A stretch of 64,000 bases of DNA from Solea solea (GCF_958295425.1 NC_081149.1:13908961-13972960); one strand, 5' to 3'. Numbered from the stretch's first letter, positions 13,830 to 25,194 are shown. A program made the numbers and translations. The notes: a model not told the origin generated them from the letters alone.

Positions 13830-14447
13830 CTAGATCGGAGCATCATACTCCTGCAGAAACTCCCTGAGAGGGTGAGGGAGTTGGTCTCTTTTGGTAGAAA
13901 TGTCCAAATGTCCATTGACTGTTTTCCTGCACAGGTGCTGCAGGGTGGACAGGCTGCAGGAGAGAGGTCTGATGAGCTCCAGGGGGATCTTCTCGCCTCC
14001 AGAGTAAATGTAATACATATTCCCACTGCGAGCGTTCGCCTTGCTCTGAGGCATGTAGTAATGGACCAGCTTAAGGACGCAGTCAAAGTGGGGGACAGAC
14101 TGAATGCTCTTAGGGTCTGTTTGCAGGTGAAAAGAAGCAGCGTCGCACTGGATGCGCAGGTTCTTGGTGCCCGACGCCGTTTTCACACTGAGCGTGAACA
14201 GGTGTCGGTTGTCTGAACTGTCCCGGATGAGGAAGCTGCCGTTGCTCTCAGATGCCAGCATTGCGTTGGCCTCCTTCCCAGTGATGGCGCCCCAGTAAAA
14301 GCCGCTCTCCTGGAGCTTTTGGAGCGTGGCGAGCACCATCTGGTACTGCGCCTTGGAGGTGAAAGTCTTGTAACGGTGAGGCAGCCGCATGTTGGAGTCC
14401 AAGAGGCTGCTGCTCATTGCGAAGTCAAACTTGCTGTGAGTTACCAT
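13830..14447 (-). CDS. socs3: Suppressor of cytokine signaling 3
   Basis: A 205-residue, single-exon CDS. SOCS3 binds phosphotyrosines on cytokine receptors such as gp130, blocks JAK activity and recruits an elongin B/C-Cullin5 ubiquitin ligase. Seen here: the N-terminus MVTHSKF; a kinase-inhibitory region around residues 21-30 with the KTF core; an SH2 domain from about residue 44 with GFYWG and FLIRDSS (phosphotyrosine-binding Arg75); and a SOCS box from about 165 with the BC-box core LQHLCRKTV, a Cul5-box-like LPHPL and the terminal QEYDAPI. The start is the ATG at 14,447, in a strong GCCATGG context; the frame stays open upstream to 14,495 but has no ATG there. The PEST insertion that mammalian SOCS3 carries inside the SH2 domain is reduced to a few residues (about 134-144). 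Whether this is the teleost a or b paralogue cannot be settled here. Confidence 0.97.
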   Translation of the reverse strand: MVTHSKFDFAMSSSLLDSNMRLPHRYKTFTSKAQYQMVLATLQKLQESGFYWGAITGKEANAMLASESNGSFLIRDSSDNRHLFTLSVKTASGTKNLRIQCDAASFHLQTDPKSIQSVPHFDCVLKLVHYYMPQSKANARSGNMYYIYSGGEKIPLELIRPLSCSLSTLQHLCRKTVNGHLDISTKRDQLPHPLREFLQEYDAPI

Positions 14448-14475
14448 GGCGCTGTGCCCTCTCTCTGGGTAGCCT

Positions 14476-15115
14476 GGGGAGCACCGGGGCGCCACACAGA
14501 CAAGCAGAGAAGAGATGGAGTCAAACAGAGGGTTCAGACGGTCGCGTGGGGGGGAGGCGGGGGCACGAAGAGGTCAACACGGAGTTTGTGTAGAAATGAA
14601 ACCCCTGATGAGAAAGACAGGAAGGAAGGAAACAATTAATTACTTTATTCATGTTGATTTTTTAATGTAAATTATATTTCCATATGTGGAAGTTATACTT
14701 TTTAAACCTAACCCTATACTATAGTTTATTTGTTGTTATTTATTTTCCCATGAATTCTGTATTCTACTCTATTTCACAATTCTTTCTTTCTTTCTTTCTT
14801 TCTCCCGTGACTCTCTCCTCTGCTGGAGTGTTTTCTCGGTGACTCTCCCAGTCATTTAACTTGAAGCCGTTTCTAGGAAACTTTTGTGTGTAATCTGCCC
14901 TCGGGACTCAGGCACCACGGTCAGTTCCAGTAAAAACTCCCGATTGCGCAATTTACGCACGCGATGCCCGGCTCCGAGACCACAACTACTTCACACTACT
15001 TCAACACTCCATACATTCTATACGCACATGTAAACCGTTGCTATAATAAAAGTCCTACGTTAAAAAATAACAGTAGCTTAAAAAAACAGGGGAGGAAAAA
15101 AAAAAGTGAATTACC
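14476..15115 (-). other. socs3: socs3 5'UTR intron
   Basis: Inferred intron of about 640 bp. The donor at 15,116/15,115 reads TTAAG|GTAATT on the minus strand. The acceptor at 14,476 reads CTCCCCAG|GCTACCC, 28 nt before the ATG. Known SOCS3 genes have a non-coding first exon and all coding sequence in exon 2, which fits. Confidence 0.65.
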
Positions 15116-15282
15116 TTAAATGTGTCTCCAAAGACGCTCTCTCTCAGAATAAATCCAAAATAGTGCGCAGATGAACAGACAGTTGTTGACAGTTGGTTGT
15201 AAACCTTCAAAGTTGTGAAGTTTATTTCAGTTTTTTTTTTTTCTTTTTCTGTTCTTAAGTCTCCTCTTGTGAGAGTGCGGCT
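15116..15282 (-). other. socs3: socs3 non-coding exon 1 (approximate start)
   Basis: Exon inferred from the donor at 15,116 and a TATA-like element about 30 bp above a predicted start near 15,280. Read on the minus strand it contains no ATG, so the spliced 5'UTR has no upstream start codon before the socs3 ATG. The exact transcription start is a guess. Confidence 0.5.
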
Positions 15283-15303
15283 CTCTCTGTGTGGTGAGCT
15301 GTG

Positions 15304-15312
15304 GGTTTTAAG
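15304..15312 (-). promoter_or_regulatory. socs3: TATA-like box of socs3
   Basis: Minus-strand CTTAAAACC, about 190 bp above the exon-1 donor, in an otherwise GC-balanced stretch. No perfect TTCnnnGAA STAT site was found by eye between it and the poly-C tract, although STAT-driven feedback is the known regulation of SOCS3. Confidence 0.4.
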
Positions 15313-15451
15313 GCAGCAGGAGGAGGAGATGAGTCCTCCTCTGTGTGAGCTGACTCCGCCTCCTTCCAGTAAAGCCTCTCTCTCTGTGCGCAGATTGACA
15401 GGAAGCGTGCTTTTATTTATTTATTTTACAGGATTCCTGCTCTGAGAAGTG

Positions 15452-15491
15452 CCGCCCCCCCCCCCCCCCCCCTTTCCCCCCGCCCCCCTCC
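15452..15491. repeat. Poly-C / G-quadruplex-prone tract
   Basis: C18 followed by further C5-C6 blocks, only interrupted by TTT and single bases. On the minus (socs3 sense) strand it is a run of G blocks about 170 bp upstream of the predicted socs3 start. Confidence 0.9.
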
Positions 15492-15949
15492 TACAAAACG
15501 AAGTTAAGGAGGGTTTCCTAGCAATGCTTATCCACCTAGGAACACATTAATCAATCCTGACTTACATTTTTGACACTCCTATGTTGTTTTTGTTATTGTT
15601 TGCTTTCATTATTATTGTGTGTATTCTTTGGAAGGGGACGTGGAGTTCCGCTTTAGTGTCAAGTGTGAGGTAATGATTCAGTCCGAGCTGAGACCGTTTG
15701 TGTAATCGATTTCTGAGAAACTCGTATTGTCCGTGGCTCACAGATATTGAGCAGCATTTCCCCATAGAGGGCGCCACATTTGGGGAACTTGACTAAAAGA
15801 CATTTCCCACTAGCAGCAGCTGCATCCTGCTGGTAACCAGGGGCAACGGGTTGTTGTTTATGGGCTTCCCTTCGAGCTTGCGCTCCAGTTTCCTATATTT
15901 TGTGTTTGTTTATGTCGTTGTTTCTTTATTCATCCTCATAAGGGAAAGA

Positions 15950-16060
15950 GCTCTCCGCATTTAACCCATCCTCACCCAGCAGTGTGCGGCCACTGAGCAC
16001 AGATTTGAACCAGCAACTCTCTCAGTTCCCTTTCCACTTGGCCATGGAGCCATACTAAAA
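15950..16060 (-). mobile_element. Old tRNA-headed SINE fragment
   Basis: On the minus strand it begins with a tRNA-like head (ATGGCTCCATGGCCAAGTGG, with a degenerate B box GGTTCAAATC) and ends in GGGTTAAATGCGGAGAG, a tail typical of a dispersed teleost SINE. No clear target duplication. It fills most of the gap between socs3 and the candidate gene at 16.6 kb. Confidence 0.55.
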
Positions 16061-16486
16061 ATGAAAATACATAAACTGTTGTTTTGATTATGATTATTAT
16101 TATTACAGACAAGGATTGAACAGAATAAAATCATTTCTCCTGTTCAAATAAATCATCTCCTGTCCCTTGAATCTATTATTATTAAATCAACACCTCCCAT
16201 AAAACAAATGTACATTAAAAAGATAAACAACGGTTTGTATCATAATTTCATTTAACCCATTATTATGACGTGAACAAACATATTTATTTATGTATTTGTG
16301 AGTTGTAGATTTTTGTTGTTTTAATATTCGCTCACATCTAAGTGTCTTACACATATATAGACGATAAAAAGGAAAAAATGGAAAATACAGTAAATATTGT
16401 GTGAGTTCATCTTTGCTTCTCAGCAACATGGTGACAGAGATATGATTTCCCTTTCCCCTGCCTGTGAGCCTTCCTTTAATCATCGC

Positions 16487-16492
16487 TTTATT
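16487..16492 (-). terminator. Possible poly(A) signal of the candidate gene
   Basis: Minus-strand AATAAA, 110 bp beyond the stop codon of the candidate exon B. The distance is normal for a short vertebrate 3'UTR and supports that exon being terminal. Confidence 0.35.
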
Positions 16493-16601
16493 CATTTATG
16501 AATCTTCTGAAGAAGTCTGTGTGAAGGAGTTGTTGCTTCAGATAAAGTCTTATCTTTGGCAACACGTATGTGTGTGTGTGTGTGCATGACTGATACGGTG
16601 C

Positions 16602-17063
16602 TCACCCTCTTCTCATCGGCGTGCCTGACTCAGCCATGACAATCACGGGCCTCAGGTGCTTATTGTACTGTAGATTAACTCCAGGCTGTGGTGTCACATC
16701 ACTCTCTTTGCTCATCAGTAACCTGACGAGTGCCGCAGCTTGTGGGAGCCTGTAGCTACAAAAAAGAAGAAAAAGATGAATAAAAAGAAGAAACTTTAGA
16801 AGATTCACCAAACCTGTGAGCTGGACAGAGGGAGGGACTTGTTGACAATAGATCGACGCCACAGTGTCGGATGGTCTTTGGTAAAAGCCAGCTGTGTCCA
16901 CAGACGTGAGTCAGGTGTTGTGTGATTCAGGCCATCATTAGGACATGGTTGGGGGGGTTGGGCAGTAGGATAGCTTCGTAATGGTCCTCTTGTTTCCAGA
17001 AAATCTATTGCATCATCGCGAGGCATTTGTTTAGCATCCAAAGTCTCCCCCCTGGGATCCAAA
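16602..17063 (-). CDS. Candidate 3' end of an unidentified protein-coding gene (two exons)
   Basis: Exon A is 16,809-17,063: acceptor after a pyrimidine-rich TTGACTCCAG, donor TTTG|GTGAAT. Exon B is 16,602-16,755: acceptor CTTTTTTGTAG, stop TGA at 16,602-16,604. The intron is 16,756-16,808, only 53 bp, with a very strong pyrimidine tract. The frames join exactly through a TGC codon to give about 135 residues. Visible segments include RGETLDAKQMPRDDAIDFLE, a proline-rich stretch near a C7 run, RLWTQLAFTKDHPTLWRRS, LPQAAALVRLLMSKES and the C-terminus ESGTPMRRG. I do not recognise the family and see no membrane segment. A minus-strand AATAAA lies 110 bp past the stop. The 5' part is not located. 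A pseudogene or chance ORF cannot be excluded. Confidence 0.4.
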
Positions 17064-18207
17064 CTGGAGTCAAATGAAGGAAAAGGAGTAACAAAAATCT
17101 TGCCACACTATTGTAGTTCCCCACGTTTCCCTGGAAACCGCATTACTACAGCATGCTGACTAAAATTATTAGCCTGTCCATTGTAATTCCTCGCGGCAGC
17201 TGTACTCTTGACCAAGTGTAAGGAGGAGCAAGACTTCATTAAATTACAAACAAAGCAAACAAACTTAGCCAGAAGTCGCCATGAAAACCATGTTCGGTTG
17301 GTGCGACGTGAACCAAGTGACCTCGAGCCATGAGCACACAGTGGGACTCCGGCCAAACATCTGTAGGCTGCATGAGTTTGTGCATTTCTGTGTCTTTCAT
17401 TTCCAGTAGGTTTGCAGAATGTAAACATTCCACCAAAAAAACCCAAACCTCCAGTCACATGAGTTTAAATTTCATGTGCAAAGTAAAAAAAATGCTGTCC
17501 TCTGTGTGAGACGAGGCCTTGCATGATAGCTCGTTGGTCTAAACCACTGTTTAGTGGAAAAGGCGGCTGTATAAGTTTTCCCACAGTGACTCAGAAATTT
17601 ACTCGAGCCCATGGTTCCCGTAAAAAAAAAACGAAAAAAAAAAAACAAAAAAACGTCTGGGTTTAGAGGGGTAAAAACAGAGCGGACCTTACGACTGGAA
17701 GGACGGGGTGAAAAGCAAGGGAAAGAAATGTTATTCCACAAAATATTTTGCAAGGATTTCACTGAACGGGGGCGTTCTATGACATTACTTGTGGCGTTAG
17801 CGATTACAAAGGCGCCACATTATTATTTACACAGCCGAACACAATGAGCACTGAATTCAGGTGGAATCGACAACATCAGTAATGTCTTCTTCTTCTTTTT
17901 TTCCCCCCCCCATCCTTATAAAAGGTTGAGTTCAGAATCAAATATTTGTGTTTTCCTCTCCACAATTCTTTGGAACCACATGTGATGTTTGCAGGAAGTT
18001 TCCTGTTTCCGCAGACACATTTATTCCTGTTAGCTCTGTCTCACAATCTGTGATACGAATTTCACCTGTAGCACTTTGTTTAAATGTCACTATCAGTCTG
18101 GTACAAAGTGTCCTCATTTGTGGCTGTGTTACAGTAACACTTCCTCGTTGGTTGGGTAAGAACACTTGAGAATGATTACTAGTTATCCAGTGTTGTTTCC
18201 TGGTAAT

Positions 18208-18208
<1 letters not shown>

Positions 18209-18281
<73 letters not shown>
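18209..18281. repeat. (CT)n microsatellite, 36 units
   Basis: 73 bp of uninterrupted CT, the longest simple repeat in the window. It is long enough to be highly polymorphic and can form triplex (H-)DNA as a mirror-repeat polypyrimidine tract. Confidence 0.97.
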
Positions 18282-18286
<5 letters not shown>

Positions 18287-19984
18287 ATTGTGTTGCTATC
18301 AATGTCGTCCTTTGTGTGTGTGTGAATTATGGGAAGTGTCATGTGTGGCCACCACAGATGAACAGCAAACCACAAATCCCAAACAGGCAACAACATTTTT
18401 ATTTTATTTTCTTCTTCCCACACACACACACAATCAAAATATGCCATTTTTGGTATCATTTCAAAATATAGTTTGTTTTTCGAGTGCCAGTACTTGTGCT
18501 CTGCTAAGAACATTTTGTTTCACGAGGGCCAGTCATGCTTGTCATCATTGTGCAATTCCATGAAGCATTACTGTAAATTTACAGGGAAGAATGCCTCATT
18601 ATCATTAACTATCTGTCATCCGGCCCTTGATGAGACAGCACAGCAATGTGTGTGAGTGTTGACTTCCGTTTAAAGTGAAAAATATTTAAAAAATGTATGA
18701 AAGAAAGAAATCATCCAAACGAAATTAAACTGATATAAAAGCTTACACTGAGCTACACAGAAACTGTTCCAATCGCCGAGCCCGCTGCCGTCTGCCCTGT
18801 CAATCAAACGTGTCCCGGCCCTTTTCTTTAGTAAGCAAAGAGTCACACGGAGTGTAAAAGTGAGATCTAGTGTAACATGCTGGGCACATGCGGCTCTCAC
18901 ATTCCTCCCCACAAATCACACGGAGTCTATTTCTGGCATGTGAGTATCGTCACTGTCACAGCTGTCTTCTGGGAAGAGCTAAAAGCAGAGCACAGAGCCA
19001 TTACCTTGTATCGTTCACGCCCAGAACATTATCCACAATGATACTTGAACATAGCAGCTATTCTCAGCAGCGTTTGTCTTTTTCCCTCATTTCAAAGGGT
19101 TTTCTTTTACCTTTATTCATATTTATCTTGTATAACCGCCGCACTAAAGCTGGGTTGCAATAGCTACACACAGCTGTGATACAAATGACAGCCAAAATAA
19201 ATGACCTAATTCCTTATTTTTCTGACATCGGCCCTGCCAGAGAATGATCAAAGATTTCAAGTGCCCGTGCAAACTGCTTCTCTCGACGTAACAGGACAAC
19301 AGGAGATCACGGCTGCCTGCAGTTATCTGCTGCCTGATTTCACCTCCAAGCTTTTATTTTCCTGGCAGAGGCCAGTGAGAGCCCGTGGGTCATTTTCCAG
19401 CCATTTCAAACCATGTGACAGTCGAGCCAGGGGTGTCTGCAGGGGGGGGCAGCATCACAGGACTGACTCCCCAAAGACCTGTGCTGGAATCTCAAAACCT
19501 TTCCAAATCGCATGGAGCCGAGGAACGCGATGTGGCAATGACTATTTAGACATTCAGTGCCACTGTGTGACAATGAAGGCAGGAAACGCACGGATCAAAG
19601 TGACTGCACAGTCACGGTGCGAAAGGAGAAGTTCCAAATGCAAATGTCACTGGCGTCACTGCAGAGCCTGGATCCCAATGTGTCATTATGTTTCCACGGT
19701 GCGATAGACGTGGTCGCGGAACACAAGGCACCTCGACATTTACTGGAATACTGAAGTTCAGATGATGTGTTTTTGTGATGGAAAGTTTTAAATATTGGAT
19801 GACTTTGTTATAATCAAAAAAAAGATCACGCTAACAAGATCATGTGTTGCTTTCTGTTCCATATGTCTGTACTGAATTAGGTAAAACCGCTTCTACCCGT
19901 CCTTCATTGAGCGCTTTTGAATCCAAACTGAGAGTTCTTGAGGCCTTTTCTTTTCATTTGTAACTGTGCTTAACATTTGCTGCT

Positions 19985-20070
19985 GCCTTTCTTGGCCAAA
20001 AAGAGGTTCTTAATCTCAATGAGATTGTCCTGATTAAATAAAGGTTAACTCAATTAAATAAAATAAATAG
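19985..20070 (+). mobile_element. Retroelement 3'-tail-like fragment
   Basis: CTCAATGAGATTGTCCTGAT followed by TAAATAAAGGTT and TAAATAAAATAAATAG resembles LINE/SINE 3' tails common in fish. Family not assigned. Confidence 0.35.
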
Positions 20071-21427
20071 TTATTTATTTATTAGCTGGCAGGGCAACAC
20101 GATCTCCTAAAAAAAAATGGCTGGGTGTGTTTCCACACAGCTTAACGGTAAGCTGGGCTATGTTTCGTAAAGGACTGACGGCGTCTATAGCTGTAGCAAC
20201 AATGTGTTGTTATTATTAGTCTCATGACGGCGACACGTGTCTCAAGCGTTTCCAATGTTGAAAGCGCGTGGTGCTTTTAGACGAAATGAGGCGACGATGA
20301 CGACGTGGATGACCACAGTGAGGTTAGGTGCATGCACAAAACGCGCCCAAGGTTTGTTCCTCCTTGGCGTCAAACAACAACGTCAGAAAAAAAAATGCAA
20401 AACAAGGTTTAGGATGAGGCTGAGAACTACACTACATCACTTTTGTGAAATGTCCAAAAAAAAAAGAAAAAAAAGTAGTCTGGGCGGAAAAATAGCTTCC
20501 TTTTATCAAAATGCAATTTGGGAATGCGGCTTAGTTGCGTGGGAACATAATTTACTGATGTTGACCATAAAAACAAGCCCACAGTTTTCTGTGGAAGCAG
20601 CTCATTACCAGTGCATCACTATTAGTTTGTGAAGCCTGAAGTTCTGAAGTACGAGCATTCCATGCTTTATTGTTTTACTAAAAATGGGAGCATTTGTTTG
20701 AAGAAAATCTGAAACTAACGATTGAAACCTTAACCCTTTATGGAGCCGTCATTGAAATACTTGGAAATTCTTAATTTCAGTGTCATTACAGGGATTGAAT
20801 TAAAAATATTACATTTTCATGTAGAAAATCAAGATCAATAGTTACCATTCATGGTTCCTTGCCCGTTGAGGGTAAAACATTTTCTAAAAGATGAATAAAA
20901 AGTATAAGAAAAACACATAATAAACTTAAATACAGACATTTTACTTTTTTCTTTCTTTTTTTTACAACCAATGGGGTCTCCCCCTGGTGGTCATTCAACA
21001 GAATGCAAGTTTAAAGCACTTCATCTTTGGCTTTGCTTCTAAACCAGGAGCCTACAGTTTGCAGGTCTAATCAAATGATACAGAGACAATATGAGTGTTG
21101 CACCAGCAGTCACTAGTTATCATAAAGATCAATTGCCTAAAGTTTGATTTATATTTATGTCACTTGACACTTTTGTGGAACAAAATTTTGAAAATGAGTC
21201 TGACGGTGTTTCGAATTTATGCGCTGGAGGAATGTTTAGAAAGGATTGGTCCTGTCAGCTGTTGTTGTTCATATAAATGATGAGGAAAAAAAAAAGAAAA
21301 AGCTTTTCATTTTACTTTTAGAGCGTCTGTAGAGAGTGTTTGGCGTGACAGTTGAAGACGAGACAGTTTGTATCTTGTTTGTGTGCAGTTTCAGACCAAG
21401 TTTGCGAATCTTAACAGCATCGCTAAG

Positions 21428-21471
21428 CTACCGTCACACTACCGTCACACTACCGTCACACTACCGTCACA
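21428..21471. repeat. 11-bp tandem repeat, four exact copies
   Basis: Unit CTACCGTCACA repeated four times without change, followed by a diverged partial copy (CTACCGTCTCA). Confidence 0.95.
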
Positions 21472-24215
21472 CAGATCTACCGTCTCACATCTCCTCATCT
21501 ACCTAGTATAAAAACAAATTCTGTTTATTTTCCTGTTGTACATGTACATCCTGGATTTCAGTCAGCACCTATTTGATCTCTCCACGTTCTGTCTGAGATA
21601 AGAACATGAGGTCATACCATCACGGCAGCGTGTGCATCCTGCAGAGAATGCACGCCTTTTCACGCTCCGCCTGAAATAACCTGTGTCCAGATCATGATCA
21701 ACTGCTGCCTCAAACACCCAGACTGCAACATGGCAGATAAAATGATTGATCTGGCACTGCCTGCCTATCTCAGCTTGCCCCGCCACTGCAGCCACCATCA
21801 GTTTATCAGTATCAAATGTTTGGAGACAGAGGGAGTCAGTGACATAATCAGGATCTTAAAAAAAAAAGAAAAAAAAAACGGGCCTCGATTCCCACCAACC
21901 TCAGGAATAGCAGGCTGATGTCATGGGACAGATGGTAATAAATCTGTCTACACTTTAATAGGTTGGCCAGGAGATGCTGTTAACTGAGAACACCTTGTTG
22001 AATTCATTCAAGCGAGCGAGCGTGCAGCAGAGACATGCATCTGGGACGAGTTTATGCACACTCACATGCATGTGCCTGCATGGAGCGTTCATAGAATTGA
22101 ACATTCTGCCTGTCCATAATGGATCCAAACACAGGATCACATGCAAATCCACCGTACGCAGGAGTAACTCGATCCTGAACTGTGCCAGTAAGTCTGACAT
22201 TTCCAGCTAGGTTTGTAGTGTGTATCACGTTCACACACCGGTTTTGTGGCTACACTTTAGATCACAGCCGCATGAGATGCGTGTCGGGTAGAGGACGGGG
22301 GACACTTTGCCGGATCCGAGTGGATTTCAGGCACAAGACCCTGATTGCTCACGGTCAAAGTTGGCTTTTGTTTAATACGCCGCATTGTCTAAAGGACCTG
22401 AGTCAGTCACAGATGGAGGTGGAAGCGCCTCTGTCATTCAGAGGAAAAGCTTTGATCCTCGCCATTTCACGGAGTAAATGACTCCATATGTGAGTAGGAC
22501 TGGGCCTTTGTTGACCTTGCACGAAATCTTTCACGGCAGACATAATGAAGTCATATCAGGGGCCCATTGTTCCTGGTGCAGGTGTGTTCCTTTCCACAGC
22601 TCTGCCATAGAGAGTCACAGGAGCGTGCTTTTCACGAGTGTTTCCTCCTCGTTCTCCAATGAAACTGCAGCTCTGTATCGATGCATCTCTCCTTCTACAG
22701 CTCCGTTGGCCTTTCATCTCAGACAGATGGCTTCATTAATTCAATTTCTCCGGATTGTAGATTGTAGCAACACCCACACTTTGAGGTACGCGGCCTCTGA
22801 AAAGAGCAACTCATTGTCCCACGAGAGGCCTCATAGAGAGAGCTCCTGTCTCTACAGCCTCCCATGCATACTTCAAATGTGTGGTGACCGATGACATGCT
22901 TCACAAACGAGAGCCCAGTCTGACTTTACTTTGATTGTAACATCTCACTTCAAAGTTTAAGATTTATTTTCCAAGAGGCAAGAATGCTGCCGTCCGTGGA
23001 TCACAGATATGAATGAAACTCTTTTAAAGGCATTTCCTTTTGTCCCTTTTTTGTAGGCACTCCCTGTAGACAGGAAATTCTGCTGGAGCCACTCCAAACC
23101 ATGGCCTCCTTTTTCCCGTTCTTGGCTAGAAATCGTGGAAGAAGGGTGCACTCTGTCCCAACCTTCAACCTGCATGTAAACAAACAATCTCCCTGTTCCA
23201 GAAATCACTGGAGCTTATCTTTCTCATCTGGCACTGGGGCGACGCTACGCAACACTGTGATTATTGCAACGCACAAGAAGCTGCAATCAGCAAGACATGC
23301 ACAGGATGCTTCATTAGGGTGTGAGATAAATCACTAAATCTCACAGTGGGTCTCGTAGTGCATACAAAAATATTCCGAGATTCCTCGAATTAGAGCCACC
23401 CCCGGCTCAGTGAATGTGCAGAAAAAATACCACATTACCATTTTCCCACTGGGACAAACAGCACTCTGTCTTGTTGACACAGTGTTTCTGCAGCCCTGCA
23501 TCAGCAAGATCTCGACCAAAAATATTGTATGCAAGAAAAAAAAAAAAGAAGAAGTTAATTCCACTTTCCAGTAAACCTAATTAATGCAGTGCACAGAGAG
23601 CGTCAGTCTCTCGACCCAGACTCAGTTCCTTAAACCGTCACTCGGGAACACACGCTCGCATTCAGACTTAATGTGGCTGCACCATTTCTCACCTCCTATT
23701 ATATTATTATTATTATTATTATAATTATAATAGCTGGACTTTCCATTGGTTAAATCATTTACAGCTCTCAGCAATTGTTCATAGTCATAAATTCAAGCGT
23801 GCACCACTTTCTGAAGGATAATAACGGTAGATTTGATTAAAAACTGTATTTTGTGCACCACCCTCAACAACACGTGCGGGGGGAAAGTTGGAGCAGCTGA
23901 ACGGTAATCGCCATTTTATGTTCAGATGTAGGGTTCAGATCATTTCTAAGTCAAAATTTAAACAGAGACCACAGGGCCTTATCTTCCTTTTTCTGCTCCA
24001 ACATTTTGGGTGCAAGCAATTTTTAAACTTGCCCGACTGCATGTTAGTGGGAAAATAATTTAAACCAATGAACTAAATCATATCCCGTCAGTGTAAGGTT
24101 TTACTGCTTTTCTTTTTTATCACTGCTATAACCTTTACTATCTGCAGCTGGCTTACAAACAGTGCAAAGTAGATGTTGGGATATACCGTAAATACCTTGT
24201 TTGCATTGTTATATG

Positions 24216-24239
24216 AGTGTGTGTGTGTGTGTGTGTGTG
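24216..24239. repeat. (GT)n microsatellite
   Basis: About 12 GT units. Confidence 0.9.
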
Positions 24240-25194
24240 GATGAGGGAGACAGTGGATGAGGGTAAGTAAGAGGAGGGGGAGGCTTTGTTGTGGCTTCTT
24301 TTTAACTCCCTTTCTCAGAAATCCTGCCTGGCGGATGAGCTCAGTGTATCTCAGCAGAGCAGGAGATTCCTGTAGTGATTTAAGGTGGATTTATTCTTAC
24401 AGTGAAACAGCAGTGCACGACTGTCAGCAACATCAGTGTTGATCAGCTCAATACTTAGAAAAGACACAGAGCTGCAAAAGGCTCCAGTCTGTCTCTGTGT
24501 ATGTACTCCTTTTTTTTTCTTTTTTTCTTCATATTTTCATAAACATGACAGTAATGTGAGATCTGACGGGATGCTCTTCTCTAAAATTGGCCTTGACGGC
24601 TCGTCTGGTGGCACACGTGACGGACGGACGGCTCCAGACGCAAAAAAAATCAACTGCAAAAAATAGACACTTCTCTTTTATATAAAAGCTGGAAATGGAG
24701 ATCGAAACGTCTAATGCAAAACGGTCGGCGTGAAAGTGTCAACCATGCTGTTCCGCATTTAGGGCTCGCGTGACTCCGCTTGTGAGCGCATGAGTAACAT
24801 TCTTTGCCCTGCATGAGCCCGTGCAAGAAAGAGCCCCACTCATGCCAGCTGAGGTCAGGTCCGGACACCGTGGGGTGCACCTTTCTTTCACCACGGTGGG
24901 CCGAGAGGCAGGGGGAGGCCTCCAGCGCTTCTGGGAAACAGTCTGGGCCTAATTGAAGCCTGACTGGTCTCACATGTCTCCACTTACTGGAGGAGACGGA
25001 GGATCCCGTTGCCTGGCCTATGAGAGCTGCTGTAGGCCACGGCCTACCCCCACCACCACCACCTTCATCAGCATAACCACAGAGAGGCAAATTCTCCAAG
25101 CAGACCTGACATGACAGCATGACTGAGCAGTGTGGTCGAGTGTGATTCGGTGCAGTGAGGTCAGGTATTTCTGTGCCGAGCTAGTTTGTGTTCC

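Noticed and set aside
14448..14495. N-terminal extension of socs3 by 16 codons
   Set aside because: No ATG in the extension; it crosses the predicted splice acceptor at 14,476, and MVTHSKF is the conserved SOCS3 start.
17108..17458. 116-codon minus-strand ORF above candidate exon A
   Set aside because: Open and adjacent, but no donor in a fitting phase before exon A and no recognisable domain; kept only as unproven context for the candidate gene.
19261..19707. 148-codon plus-strand ORF
   Set aside because: No ATG-context, domain or splice evidence; cysteine/arginine-rich composition looks like chance translation.
21428..21490. CRISPR-like repeat
   Set aside because: Head-to-tail 11-bp units without spacers in a vertebrate genome.
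24650..25120. 156-codon minus-strand ORF, one of the longest in the window
   Set aside because: Low-complexity start (six Gly from CCACCACC), no family resemblance, no splice or poly(A) support. The region is simply GC-richer.
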